This document shows, one piece after another, positions 27,404-35,532 of a stretch of 39,216 nt of DNA. The stretch lies in NCBI GenBank assembly GCA_023391415.1, contig JAEWAY010000014.1:1-39216 (forward strand), given 5' to 3'. Within the stretch, counting starts at the first letter, position 1, and each line of letters starts with the position of its first letter. The notes below the pieces were generated by a model. The model was not told the origin of the DNA. It saw only the letters and a list, made by a program, of their open reading frames with translations, and made no database searches. The translations under genes and the position numbers were made by a program. This DNA comes from Bacteroidota bacterium (GTDB taxonomy: Bacteria > Bacteroidota > Bacteroidia > Cytophagales > Cytophagaceae).

Positions 27404-29508
27404 GAACCCAATGTCAGATAAATAATTTCACCTTTATTGATTTTACCGCCAGCCACTACAGATTGCCGCAGTACTCTTCCATGCCCTTCATGTTTTACTC
27501 TGAATCCTGAATTTTCCAGAATATAGATCGCGTCGCGCAGGGTCATTCCTTTCACATCCGGCACCTGTCCGACCATCAGCTTCCTTTCCTGCCACGCTAT
27601 TGAATTTCTGTTCGCTTTCGCCACCGCCCATTCATCGCCATTGAGCTTTTCACCATGGTTGCTGATTCCTATTTCATTACATACCAGACGCATGTCGTCC
27701 AGCATTCCCGCCTTAATCACGGGAAACACGCCATCGTTCACATTGTTCGCCGAAGCCAGAATGGGCTTGTGCAAGTCAAGATCGGCGGAAAACACTTTGT
27801 CTGCGACTTCCTTAAACACGGGCGCGGCCACATCGCTTCCATAACGATTGTAGCCTTTCGGGTTGTCGATCACGACGATGCAGCTATACTTAGGGCGGTC
27901 GGCGGGAAAATATCCGGCGAAGGACGCGTAGTAGTTCTTGGTATATTTGCCATCAATGACTTTTTGAGCCGTCCCGGTCTTGCCCGCTATCTTATAGGCC
28001 GTATTGCTAATATTACGGGCTGTGCCGTTTTCCACCACTCCTTCAAGCATGGTCTTTACATAAGCGAGCGTCCGGTCTGAGCAAAGACGTTCCCGAACCA
28101 CTTCCACCTTATATCGTTCCCTGGTCTTATCCGCTCTGCGTACTTCCTTTACGATCACCGGCTTGATCATCCTGCCGCCGTTGGCCACCCCATTATAAAA
28201 AGTCAGGATGTGCAACGGCGAAAGCTTGAGCTCATACCCGATGGACATCCATGGCAGGGAAATTCCACTCCAGCTTTTATCCATTGAAGTCTTGATATAG
28301 GGTATCGCTTCACCGCTCATCTGAAATCCTATCGGCCTGGTCAGACCGAAGTTTTCCATAAACTCGTAAAAGCGTTTGGGAGCCAGGCCAAAATGCTCAT
28401 TTACCAGTTTGGAAATACCGATATTGGACGACTTTTCAAAAGACTCGGCCACGGTGATCGTACCATATCCACCCGGTTTGGCGTCGGTCATGACACGATC
28501 GTAAAACTCATATTCTCCGGTTCCCGTATCGACTGAGTCGGAAGGCTGTATTTTTGAATCTTCAAACAAAGCCATCATGGAAGCCAGTTTGAAAGTAGAT
28601 CCGGGCTCCATCAATCCCTGATTGCCCACGGCGTAGTTATAGGTTTCGGCGTAGTTTCCGCTTTTCAGCCTGCTCAGATTGACCATCGCCTTGATATGTC
28701 CGGTCCGCACTTCCATCAGCACCAGGCAACCGTAGTCCGCGTCGTGCCTGCGAAGATGCTTTTCCAGCGCCGCCTCGGCCACATCCTGAATATTTACGTC
28801 GAGTGTGGTCACGATATCGAGCCCTTCTCTGGGGTTGATCTCGGAATTGTCGTTCATAGGCTTCCAGGAACCACCCGCGATTTTTCGGAACAAGGCTTCT
28901 CCGTCCACACCAGCCAGATGCGCGTCGAAACTATACTCCAGTCCCGCTCCCTTGTTGTCCTCGTTGACAAAACCAATGGTGCGGTAGGCCAGGCCGGAAA
29001 AAGGCTTAAAACGCTGATCCACTTTTTCGAAGATCACCCCGCCCTTCAGACGCCCTTCCCGAAAAATCGGCCATTCGGACATCCGCTTTTTGGTGTGGTA
29101 GTTTATCAGATTTCTGTTTAGTACCAGATATTGCTTCTTTTGCCGGCGCGCGTCGTTAATTCTCCGCTTATATTCGATCCAGGTCTTATCTTTGAAGTGC
29201 CTGGCCAGCAAAAGGCTCAGCGAATCGATACCCGCTTCGTAAACGTCCTTGTCCGGAATCTGCGGATCGATGGCCAGCTTATAAAATGGCAGGGAAGTAG
29301 CCAGGAGGCTGCCGTTGTCGGAATATATATTGCCTCTGGTCGCTTTTACCTTGCGGTATTGCAACAGATTTTCCCGCGCGATCTTCCTCCATTTTTCTCC
29401 CTGCACCGTCTGTATGCCAACCATCTTGACACCTACCGCGACCGCGAAGAGGAAAACGAACAAGAACGCCAGTCTGGCGCGAAGCACTATGGACTTCTTA
29501 ATATTCAT
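27400..29508 (-). CDS. ftsI: Septal transpeptidase FtsI/PBP3 with C-terminal PASTA domain
   Basis: Cross-links septal peptidoglycan in the periplasm. 702 residues: one membrane anchor (about 10-30), the dimerisation/pedestal domain with ATRGNIYSDNG, then the transpeptidase domain with all three penicillin-binding motifs, Ser304-TFK307, Ser360-Ser361-Asn362 and Lys510-Thr-Gly512. A PASTA domain fills about 643-702 (VPDVKGMTLRDAIYILENSG). Overlaps the ftsL gene by 11 bases and murE by 4, so translation is probably coupled. Confidence 0.96.
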   Translation of the reverse strand: MNIKKSIVLRARLAFLFVFLFAVAVGVKMVGIQTVQGEKWRKIARENLLQYRKVKATRGNIYSDNGSLLATSLPFYKLAIDPQIPDKDVYEAGIDSLSLLLARHFKDKTWIEYKRRINDARRQKKQYLVLNRNLINYHTKKRMSEWPIFREGRLKGGVIFEKVDQRFKPFSGLAYRTIGFVNEDNKGAGLEYSFDAHLAGVDGEALFRKIAGGSWKPMNDNSEINPREGLDIVTTLDVNIQDVAEAALEKHLRRHDADYGCLVLMEVRTGHIKAMVNLSRLKSGNYAETYNYAVGNQGLMEPGSTFKLASMMALFEDSKIQPSDSVDTGTGEYEFYDRVMTDAKPGGYGTITVAESFEKSSNIGISKLVNEHFGLAPKRFYEFMENFGLTRPIGFQMSGEAIPYIKTSMDKSWSGISLPWMSIGYELKLSPLHILTFYNGVANGGRMIKPVIVKEVRRADKTRERYKVEVVRERLCSDRTLAYVKTMLEGVVENGTARNISNTAYKIAGKTGTAQKVIDGKYTKNYYASFAGYFPADRPKYSCIVVIDNPKGYNRYGSDVAAPVFKEVADKVFSADLDLHKPILASANNVNDGVFPVIKAGMLDDMRLVCNEIGISNHGEKLNGDEWAVAKANRNSIAWQERKLMVGQVPDVKGMTLRDAIYILENSGFRVKHEGHGRVLRQSVVAGGKINKGEIIYLTLGS

Positions 29509-29869
29509 CCTTTTTCACCGATATTTTATATGGAGCTCTCATGCTTTCTTCCAACCCCATGGAGGCGACTCTGCGAGCTACTTCCGATTGCTTGCTGGAA
29601 TACATGACCTCCGCTTTCAACGTCGTATAGTCCGCCCTGAGGTCATCGACCCGGGCTTTCAATTTTTCAATTTTCCGGATGGTTCTTTCCGCGTAGTGCG
29701 TATTGCCTATGTAGAAAATAAGAATGGCGGCCAGAAAAATCACCTTGGGAAGGAGCTTTACCGGCAAGCCTTCGTCAAACATCTTTCCCGCCCTGAGTAA
29801 TTCTTCTACAAAGGAAAAAAAAGCCTTTTTTTCTTTCTCCGGTTTTTTAAATGTATTTCCCATTGGCAA
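29498..29869 (-). CDS. ftsL: FtsL-like cell division protein
   Basis: 123 residues with a lysine-rich cytoplasmic head, one membrane segment (about 39-58) and a heptad-rich coiled coil (about 62-95) followed by a short tail. FtsL proteins are poorly conserved; the call rests on this topology and on the position between rsmH and ftsI. An ATG two codons inside (MGNTFKK) could be the true start. FtsL recruits and activates the FtsW-FtsI pair with FtsB and FtsQ. Confidence 0.85.
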   Translation of the reverse strand: MPMGNTFKKPEKEKKAFFSFVEELLRAGKMFDEGLPVKLLPKVIFLAAILIFYIGNTHYAERTIRKIEKLKARVDDLRADYTTLKAEVMYSSKQSEVARRVASMGLEESMRAPYKISVKKDEY

Positions 29870-29870
29870 A

Positions 29871-30770
29871 CTAGTTTTTGACCGCGATCCGCAGTCTCGC
29901 GCTGCGTGAACGCGGATTCTCGTTTAACTCTTTTTCTCCCGCCTCAACCGGTTTTCGGGTCAACGCGTCAAAAGGCTTTTCGACATTGCCGTATATGTCT
30001 TTTTCCGCTTCCCCGTAAAACCTCCCTTTATTTATAAAGTTCTTGACCAATCTGTCTTCCAGCGAGTGGTAGCTCATCACTACCAGCCGCCCTCCCGGCT
30101 TGAGCACTTCGGCGGATTGAGTAATCAATTCTTCCAGCGCTTTCAGCTCGTCGTTGACCTCGATACGCAAGGCCTGGAATACCTGCGCCTGATACTTAAA
30201 CTCCCTTCCCTTGGGCATGAGTCCCCGCATGGCGTCGATCAGATCGGTAGTGGTCACCAGGCGCTTGTTTATACGGGCCTGTACCAGCGCCCTGGCGAGC
30301 GAGCGGGCGTTTTTCACTTCGCCATAGATGCCGAATATCTTGTGCAATTCCGCTTCCGGATACTGATTGACCACCATTTCGGCGGTTTTATCGGTCGCCT
30401 GATCCATACGCATGTCCAGGACAGCTTCAAAACGGGTCGAAAAACCTCTTCCGGGCGTGTTGATCTGGTGCGACGAAACACCCAGGTCGGCCAGAATTCC
30501 GTCTACCTCGGTTACACCGTGCATTTTCAGGAATCGCTTCAGATAACGGAAGTTGGATTCTATAAAGGTAAAAGAACCATTGTCAAACCGCTCCGCGTTG
30601 GCTTTGGCGTCTTCATCCTGATCGAAGGCGTACAGACGACCGTTTCGCAAACGACTCAGGATCGCCGAACTATGACCTCCGCCGCCAAACGTAACGTCGA
30701 CATATACGCCGTCAGGCTGGATATTCAGTCCTTCAAGGCATTCGTTTAATAGTACCGGCACATGATACAT
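29871..30770 (-). CDS. rsmH: 16S rRNA (cytosine-1402-N4)-methyltransferase RsmH
   Basis: SAM-dependent methylation of C1402 in the decoding centre; formerly mraW. 299 residues with the opening HVPVLLNECLEGL, SAM site VDVTFGGGGHS, ILADLGVSSHQIN, FSTRFEAVLDMRM and the C-terminal YHSLEDRLVKNF. Second gene of the cluster, 17 bases after mraZ. Confidence 0.97.
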   Translation of the reverse strand: MYHVPVLLNECLEGLNIQPDGVYVDVTFGGGGHSSAILSRLRNGRLYAFDQDEDAKANAERFDNGSFTFIESNFRYLKRFLKMHGVTEVDGILADLGVSSHQINTPGRGFSTRFEAVLDMRMDQATDKTAEMVVNQYPEAELHKIFGIYGEVKNARSLARALVQARINKRLVTTTDLIDAMRGLMPKGREFKYQAQVFQALRIEVNDELKALEELITQSAEVLKPGGRLVVMSYHSLEDRLVKNFINKGRFYGEAEKDIYGNVEKPFDALTRKPVEAGEKELNENPRSRSARLRIAVKN

Positions 30771-30787
30771 TCCCTGACTTTTAATTT

Positions 30788-31243
30788 TTAGTTTTCCGGA
30801 TTATCTCCCAAGTATTTTTCCGCGAGTTGAGCGTATTGATCCTGATCTTTAATCAGGAACTCTTCGTACCGGGCCGGACTCCACATTTCCATCCGGTTTC
30901 CAAGCCCTACAAACACTACATCTTTTTCCAGTCCCGCGTAATTGAGCATGATTTTAGGAATCAGAAACCGGCCGTTGCCGTCGAGCTCCACCTCGCTAAA
31001 GCGGCTGAAGAATGTCCGCTGCAGCAATCTGTGTTCCTGATTGAATTCGTTCATCCCCGAAACTCTCGAATATATCTTGTTGTACTCGATCATTGGGTAA
31101 ACGACAAGGCAAGGCTCTACACCCCTGCTGACCATAAGGGTGTTACCATTCGATTCGGACAAGCCGGACTTGAGTCGCGCGGGAAGCACAATCCTGCCCT
31201 TCGCGTCCAGCTTACCTTCATATTCTCCTGATAACCTAGCCAT
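30788..31243 (-). CDS. mraZ: Transcriptional regulator MraZ
   Basis: Ring-forming DNA-binding protein that represses or tunes the division cluster. 151 residues made of two AbrB-like MraZ repeats, each with the D-x3-R motif: Asp13-Arg17 in LDAKGRIVLPARL and Asp88-Arg92 in LDGNGRFLIPK. First gene of the operon; its own promoter carries three GTGG boxes on the coding strand, as expected for autoregulation. Confidence 0.96.
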   Translation of the reverse strand: MARLSGEYEGKLDAKGRIVLPARLKSGLSESNGNTLMVSRGVEPCLVVYPMIEYNKIYSRVSGMNEFNQEHRLLQRTFFSRFSEVELDGNGRFLIPKIMLNYAGLEKDVVFVGLGNRMEMWSPARYEEFLIKDQDQYAQLAEKYLGDNPEN

Positions 31244-31270
31244 TTATTAACTATATAATTCACCCCGAAA

Positions 31271-31300
31271 CAAATATAGAAAGAAAAATTCTATTTCCAA
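31271..31300 (-). promoter_or_regulatory. Promoter of the mraZ division cluster
   Basis: Minus strand: TTG (31298-31300), exactly 19 bases, then TATATTTG (31271-31278), a full match to the Bacteroidota promoter. Transcription should start about 20 bases before the mraZ ATG at 31243. No other promoter of this quality was noticed inside the cluster. Confidence 0.75.
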
Positions 31301-31324
31301 CCACTTTTTCCCACTTTCAACCAC
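31299..31324 (-). promoter_or_regulatory. MraZ operator: three GTGG boxes with 10-bp period
   Basis: On the mraZ coding strand GTGGTTGAAA, GTGGGAAAAA and GTGGTTGG follow one another, with GTGG cores at 31321-31324, 31311-31314 and 31301-31304. Known MraZ boxes are tandem GTGG-type repeats at this spacing (including AAAGTGG in Mycoplasma). The promoter-proximal box runs into the -33 TTG, so bound MraZ would block RNA polymerase. Confidence 0.75.
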
Positions 31325-31540
31325 AGATTACCATTACCAAAACGCATATCAAAATAAATTGTTACCTCAGGTGTCTAAAAATCACAGAAAAATCAGGGTT
31401 GCCAAGACATATCAACATTATTTTAAGTTTTCCACAGAAAAGCGCGTGATTGGATAAAACAACTATAATAATCCATAGACACGCAATACAAATTAACTAA
31501 TTATCAGTTATTTAAAATAAAAAAGGATAAATAAACAGAA
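31325..31540. other. AT-rich divergent intergenic region between the two GTGG-box clusters
   Basis: No gene seen. It separates mraZ from the plus-strand small peptide gene. One TTTTCCACA (31428-31436) resembles a DnaA box with one mismatch but stands alone. Confidence 0.4.
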
Positions 31541-31560
31541 AAAGTGGTGGAAAGTGGGAT
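31541..31560 (+). promoter_or_regulatory. Second MraZ-type box pair, facing the small peptide gene
   Basis: AAAGTGGTGG followed by AAAGTGGGAT gives two GTGG cores (31544-31547 and 31554-31557) at the same 10-bp period as the mraZ operator but on the opposite strand. It lies about 80 bases before the ATG of the 39-residue peptide. Whether MraZ binds here is an inference; no full promoter motif was found just downstream. Confidence 0.5.
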
Positions 31561-31639
31561 AAAAAATCGCCTTTTTCGGGATTTCCTCGTCTGTATTGTT
31601 GTTATAAAATAGAAAACAACTAAAGCGAAAGGAGGCGAT

Positions 31640-31759
31640 ATGGGCTTGTTTGTAACAGTAATGGCGATAATATTCTCTCTGGGAGGATATTTCATCTGGG
31701 CCGGACTAAAATTGAAAGATAATATGGAGCGTGGCAACTACCGCAAACCAGGAGACTGA
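31640..31759 (+). CDS. Small membrane peptide, 39 residues
   Basis: ATG at 31640 is preceded by GGAGGCGAT, a rare strong Shine-Dalgarno sequence for Bacteroidota. The product starts MGLFVTVMAIIFSLGGYFIW, a single membrane segment (about 2-24), followed by a charged tail ending in NYRKPGD. Not recognised as any named family. It lies upstream of the cytosine deaminase on the same strand (64 bases) and divergent from mraZ, behind a MraZ-type box pair. Its length, ribosome site and clean hydrophobic/charged layout argue for a real gene; conservation would decide. Confidence 0.6.
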   Translation: MGLFVTVMAIIFSLGGYFIWAGLKLKDNMERGNYRKPGD

Positions 31760-31823
31760 CATTAGCGTAAAAACTCCGGGCCACATAAATAATTATCACT
31801 ATATTGCGATAAAACAGAACCTG

Positions 31824-32258
31824 ATGGACGAGTTTATGCGATTGGCTATTGAAGAGGCGCTCAAGGGACTTGCCGAAGGCGGGATCCCGATCGGTTCCGT
31901 ATTGGTCAAAGACAAACAAGTAGTGGCCCGGGGACATAACAAACGCGTACAGGAAGACAACCCCATACTACATGGCGAAATGGACTGCCTGTTTAACGCG
32001 GGACGACTGGGAAGCTACCGTGATACTGTAATATACTCCACCCTCATGCCCTGTTATATGTGCGCGGGCACCATTGTTCAATTCAAAATTCCGAAAGTGA
32101 TCGTCGGCGAAAGCCGGACATTCTCGGGCGCCCGGGAATTTATGGAACAACACGGCGTGGAAGTCGTTGATCTGAACCTGCCCGAGTGCGTAGACATGAT
32201 GGAAAATTTCATCCGTAAACATCCCCGGCTATGGAACGAGGATATCGGAGAACTATAA
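31824..32258 (+). CDS. Cytosine deaminase-like protein (yeast Fcy1 type)
   Basis: 144 residues from ATG 31824; an earlier in-frame start at 31731 would overlap the small peptide gene. Zinc-site motifs of the cytidine deaminase superfamily are LHGEMD (His50, Glu52) and MPCYMC (Cys77, Cys80). The segments GGIPIGSVLV, RGHNKRVQ, NAGRL and especially the C-terminal WNEDIGEL resemble yeast cytosine deaminase (which has GGVPIG, RGHNMRFQ, NCGRL and WFEDIGE) more than TadA or guanine deaminases. The expected reaction is cytosine to uracil (pyrimidine salvage). Similarity judged from memory of the yeast sequence, so specificity is probable, not proven. Confidence 0.82.
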   Translation: MDEFMRLAIEEALKGLAEGGIPIGSVLVKDKQVVARGHNKRVQEDNPILHGEMDCLFNAGRLGSYRDTVIYSTLMPCYMCAGTIVQFKIPKVIVGESRTFSGAREFMEQHGVEVVDLNLPECVDMMENFIRKHPRLWNEDIGEL

Positions 32259-32725
32259 GGCATTCATACAAATAAGGCATTTTTTCAGGACAACTCTCAC
32301 GTCCCCCGCTACGCGTATAGAAATTTTTCCCCACACGCGAGCGAACCTCTCTACAGGCTATAACTACACAAACAGGCGGAAAAACAACAAACATATTGGA
32401 AATAAAAACACTGCACACCAAAAGAATAACGTTTATTTAATTTTTACCTTCTCTGAAATCCGTCCTCCGCGACCCCCTATTTTTCGTCCAGGCACGATTA
32501 CAACATCCCAATACGGCGGATTATCATCAAGACATTATATAAACAAACAAATATAGGCTTCCGGTAAGCGCTACTCCTTATTATTCCTTCGGCAATCCCG
32601 CGCCTTCTACGAGGGACACCCTCCCAAATCCTCATCCTCCTCTTTCCTCTTACCGAACAGATGCTCAAACTCATTTTGGTCGACAATCATCGAAACAACT
32701 TTTATATATATAAAAAATACATTAA
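32259..32725. other. Intergenic region without a recognisable gene
   Basis: About 470 bases with no convincing coding frame. It starts with a direct repeat AAGGCATT (twice within 32257-32282), followed by mixed AT-rich sequence. No RNA family was recognised. Confidence 0.4.
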
Positions 32726-32741
32726 ACTTACATACGTAAGT
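32726..32741. promoter_or_regulatory. Inverted repeat upstream of the synthase-acyltransferase gene
   Basis: ACTTAC and GTAAGT are separated by ATAC, a 16-base dyad 55 bases before the likely ATG, next to an alternating TA run (32704-32711). It could be an operator for a dimeric regulator; nothing else supports it. Confidence 0.3.
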
Positions 32742-32796
32742 AAACCCCCCAATCTAAAATCGAATAGTTTTGAAAAAAAGCAATCACACCACCAAC

Positions 32797-35232
32797 ATGA
32801 TCAACACGGTCAATGAAATCTTTACTATTGGCCGCGCCAAACGCGTAATCCATCTTTATACACAGGATTACCAACTGGATGGAAAAAGAATCACCTTGCA
32901 CGGAGAATCCAAAATCAACTTTGGATCATGCAGCTACCTTGGACTCGAACTGGATCAGAGGCTTAAGGAAGCGGGAATTGACGCCATCAACCGATATGGC
33001 GCCCAGTTTTCCAGCTCCAGATCTTATGTATCCGTCAGCCTATACGAAGAACTGGAAGATTTGCTGGCGAAGATTTTTGGAAAGAAAGTCATCCTTTCGA
33101 CCAGTACCAGCATGGGACACCAAGCGGTTATCCCGATCATTATTGAAGACAACGACGCTGTAATTATTGACCAGCAAGCGCACTTTTCTATGCAGGAAAC
33201 AGTCTCAAAACTTCAATTAAGAGGTATAAAGGTACAAGTGTTGAGACATAACCGGATGGACGATCTGCAACAAAAAATCGACTCGCTGAGTCCCTTTTAC
33301 GAGAAGATATGGTACATTATGGATGGGGTCTACAGCATGTACGGAGACTTGGCCCCGATCCACCATCTCACAGACTTGCTGGCGACCAACAAGCAACTGC
33401 ACTTGTATGTCGACGACGCGCATGGCATGAGCTGGACCGGCCCGCTTGGCGGAGGATACCTTCTGAACCAGACCGGGCTTCACCCGCGGATAGTCCTGGC
33501 TACTTCATTGGCCAAAGGCTTTGGGAGCGCCGGCGGAGTAAGCGTATTGCCCGATGACGACATGTACTGGAAGGTAAAAAACTGGGGAGGACCTCTTACC
33601 TTCTCAGGCCCTCAGCAACCAGCGGTCATCGGCGCTTCGATCGCCTCCGCCAGGATTCACCTGTCACCGGAGATCGTAAGCCTTCAAGCTTCGTTGATGG
33701 AACGGATACGCGCCGCCAATGAAATCGCGCGACACTACCAACTGCCACTGGTATCGGAAACGGAAACGCCTATTTTCTTTATCGGCTTAGGTCTGACCAA
33801 AGTAGGCTACAATATGGTCAAGCGGCTTTCCGACGATGGCCTTTATGTAAATCTGGGCATATTTCCCGCGGTACCGGAAACATGCACCGGTATCCGCTTT
33901 ACACTCACCAATCACCACTCCATCGACGATATAGAACGACTGCTACAGGCGACAAGCCGCCATCTGCCCGAAGCGCTCAAAGATGAGCAAAGAAGCGTAA
34001 AAGACATATACAGGGCTTTTAAATCGCTGGCGGGCAGACAACATAGCGACAATATGGAAACGAAGGAGCCACTCCGGAAAAAAAACGAGGACGCTTCCGT
34101 CAAGCTGTTTATAACGACTAAAAGAACAATCAACGATATCCCGGAAAAAAAATGGAACGCGCTCCTGGGCGCCAACGGCTTTTTCAACTGGGAGGGACTC
34201 CGGCTGCTGGAAGAAGCTTTCGCGGGCAATACGCGACCTGAAGACAACTGGGACTTCTATTATTACCTAATTGAGGACGAAAATGGTAAAACGGTGCTCG
34301 CGACATTTTTCACCTTGCTGCTATGCAAAGACGATATGCTCTCTCCCGCGGAGGTATCGAAAAAAATAGAGAAAGAACGGCAAATCAATCCCTACTATCT
34401 GGTTTCCCCAACATTTATGATGGGAACGGTCATTTCCGATGGCCGCCACATGTATATCGACAAGGAAAACCCTCAATGGAAAGACGCGTTGAGCCTGTTT
34501 CTCGACAAGATCTGGGAAGATCAGGAAAAAGTAAAGGCCGACGCGCTGTATCTCAGAGACTTTTCCGGAGACGACCGGGAGATCGCGACCCTTATGAATG
34601 ATCATGGCTTTGTCAAGCTGACGCTTCCGGACTCACATATAATCGCGCCGGAGGGAAAGTCGGCGACCGACTACATAGCGGGGCTGAAGCATGAGAGGCG
34701 CTACCGTATCCGGCGGGATATCATGCAATATAAAGACTTGTTTGATATTGAGATCATAGACGGGCGCTACGACAACCAGGAAGTCATCGACACATGGCAC
34801 AGCATGTACGAGAACGTAAAAAATAAAAATCTGGAAATAAACATCTTTACTCTTCCTAAAAAGCTATTTACAGCGATCGCCCGCTCTGAAAACTGGGATA
34901 AGATAACGATTAGCCTGAAAGCGGATAAGCACCGGAGCAAAACGCTTTTGGGGATTGTCCTTGCCTGCCGGGGCGACAAAAACTATGTTCCGCTTGTCCT
35001 GGGCATCAACTATCATGTCACAAGCAATCTGAACATCTACAAGCAAATATTGTATCATACGATTGAAAGGGGAATCGACCTAAAGTCTTCTGAAATCTTT
35101 CTGGGTCTTACGGCCTCCCTGGAAAAACGGCGGTTCGGCGCCAAAACTCAGTCCAACGTCGCGTTTGTTCAAATAAAAGATCACCTCAACATGAATATTA
35201 TTGAAAAAATACCCAATATGGCGTCGGACTAA
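32797..35232 (+). CDS. Alpha-oxoamine synthase fused to a GNAT/FemAB-like acyltransferase
   Basis: 811 residues from ATG 32797; a TTG at 32770 is an alternative, but the protein-like sequence begins at MINTVNEIF. Residues ~35-400 form a PLP enzyme of the BioF/KBL/serine palmitoyltransferase/CqsA family: NFGSCSYLGLE, AHFSMQE (His129 stacks on PLP), VDDAHGMSW (Asp207, His209) and the Schiff-base lysine in ATSLAKGFGSAGG (Lys240). After a charged linker, residues ~430-811 look like a BioF2-type GNAT/FemAB acyltransferase, with LKHERRYRIRRDI and a final LEKRRFGA. Such synthases condense an acyl thioester with an amino acid to an alpha-amino ketone; a linked acyltransferase could then N-acylate it, as in sphingolipid- or capnine-type lipids. 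That product is inferred. Monocistronic, with a hairpin 30 bases after the stop. Confidence 0.88.
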   Translation: MINTVNEIFTIGRAKRVIHLYTQDYQLDGKRITLHGESKINFGSCSYLGLELDQRLKEAGIDAINRYGAQFSSSRSYVSVSLYEELEDLLAKIFGKKVILSTSTSMGHQAVIPIIIEDNDAVIIDQQAHFSMQETVSKLQLRGIKVQVLRHNRMDDLQQKIDSLSPFYEKIWYIMDGVYSMYGDLAPIHHLTDLLATNKQLHLYVDDAHGMSWTGPLGGGYLLNQTGLHPRIVLATSLAKGFGSAGGVSVLPDDDMYWKVKNWGGPLTFSGPQQPAVIGASIASARIHLSPEIVSLQASLMERIRAANEIARHYQLPLVSETETPIFFIGLGLTKVGYNMVKRLSDDGLYVNLGIFPAVPETCTGIRFTLTNHHSIDDIERLLQATSRHLPEALKDEQRSVKDIYRAFKSLAGRQHSDNMETKEPLRKKNEDASVKLFITTKRTINDIPEKKWNALLGANGFFNWEGLRLLEEAFAGNTRPEDNWDFYYYLIEDENGKTVLATFFTLLLCKDDMLSPAEVSKKIEKERQINPYYLVSPTFMMGTVISDGRHMYIDKENPQWKDALSLFLDKIWEDQEKVKADALYLRDFSGDDREIATLMNDHGFVKLTLPDSHIIAPEGKSATDYIAGLKHERRYRIRRDIMQYKDLFDIEIIDGRYDNQEVIDTWHSMYENVKNKNLEINIFTLPKKLFTAIARSENWDKITISLKADKHRSKTLLGIVLACRGDKNYVPLVLGINYHVTSNLNIYKQILYHTIERGIDLKSSEIFLGLTASLEKRRFGAKTQSNVAFVQIKDHLNMNIIEKIPNMASD

Positions 35233-35262
35233 AACAGGCATGTTCAGAACAGGCTCAGAGAG

Positions 35263-35295
35263 CGCCAAAGCCAGCTTATCTAGCTGGCTTTGGCG
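35263..35295. terminator. Perfect 14-bp hairpin after the synthase gene
   Basis: CGCCAAAGCCAGCT (35263-35276) and AGCTGGCTTTGGCG (35282-35295) are perfect inverted copies around TATCT. It is placed like a terminator 30 bases after the stop, but no T-run follows on either strand. It also covers the last codons of a minus-strand remnant frame, so it may be an inserted-element end. Confidence 0.55.
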
Positions 35296-35414
35296 TATAA
35301 ACGAATCTCTTGCGCGTTACGCAAAAAAACAAGCGCCTCCAGATATGTAAGATCTGATTCCAGAGGATCATTTCGTGATTCTTCATTTAGAGATAGTCTT
35401 CTAAGAAAAACTAT
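35280..35414 (-). pseudogene. Possible C-terminal remnant of a protein gene
   Basis: A 44-codon minus-strand frame without start ends in TAG at 35280. Its product is protein-like (DLTYLEALVFLRNAQEIRLY, helical and charged), unlike a random frame. An in-frame TGA lies directly upstream. Not recognised; perhaps the end of a degraded transposase. Confidence 0.3.
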
Positions 35415-35474
35415 TCATGAAACCGCTTCCAAACGAGGCAAGTCGACAATTCCGCCAGACGCTCCATCCCCACG

Positions 35475-35515
35475 CGTCATTCCGTACGGAGCGAAGCGGA
35501 GATACGGAATCTCCT
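35475..35515. repeat. REP-like palindromic element
   Basis: ATTCCGTA (35479-35486) and TACGGAAT (35503-35510) flank a GGAGCGAAGCGGAGA centre. The layout CGTCATTCCG...GAGCGAAGCGGAG...CGGAATCTC follows the widespread dispersed type 'CGTCATTGCGAGCGAAGCGAAGCAATCTC'. Other genome copies are expected but none were found in this window. Confidence 0.5.
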
Positions 35516-35532
35516 CGCTCTGGACAAACTGA

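Noticed and set aside
27400..27580. PASTA domain on FtsI as an unusual fusion
   Set aside because: A C-terminal PASTA domain on the division transpeptidase is common in Bacteroidota.
31428..31436. TTTTCCACA resembling a DnaA box, hinting at a replication origin
   Set aside because: A single site with one mismatch, no cluster of boxes, no AT-rich unwinding element or dnaA/dnaN genes nearby.
32498..32686. Minus-strand 62-codon frame in the gap before the synthase gene
   Set aside because: Arginine-rich low-information product, no ribosome site, no signature; most likely chance.
35290..35532. Plus-strand 80-codon frame after the synthase gene
   Set aside because: It starts with TTG inside the hairpin, reads through the REP-like palindrome and has a Ser/Arg-rich random composition.
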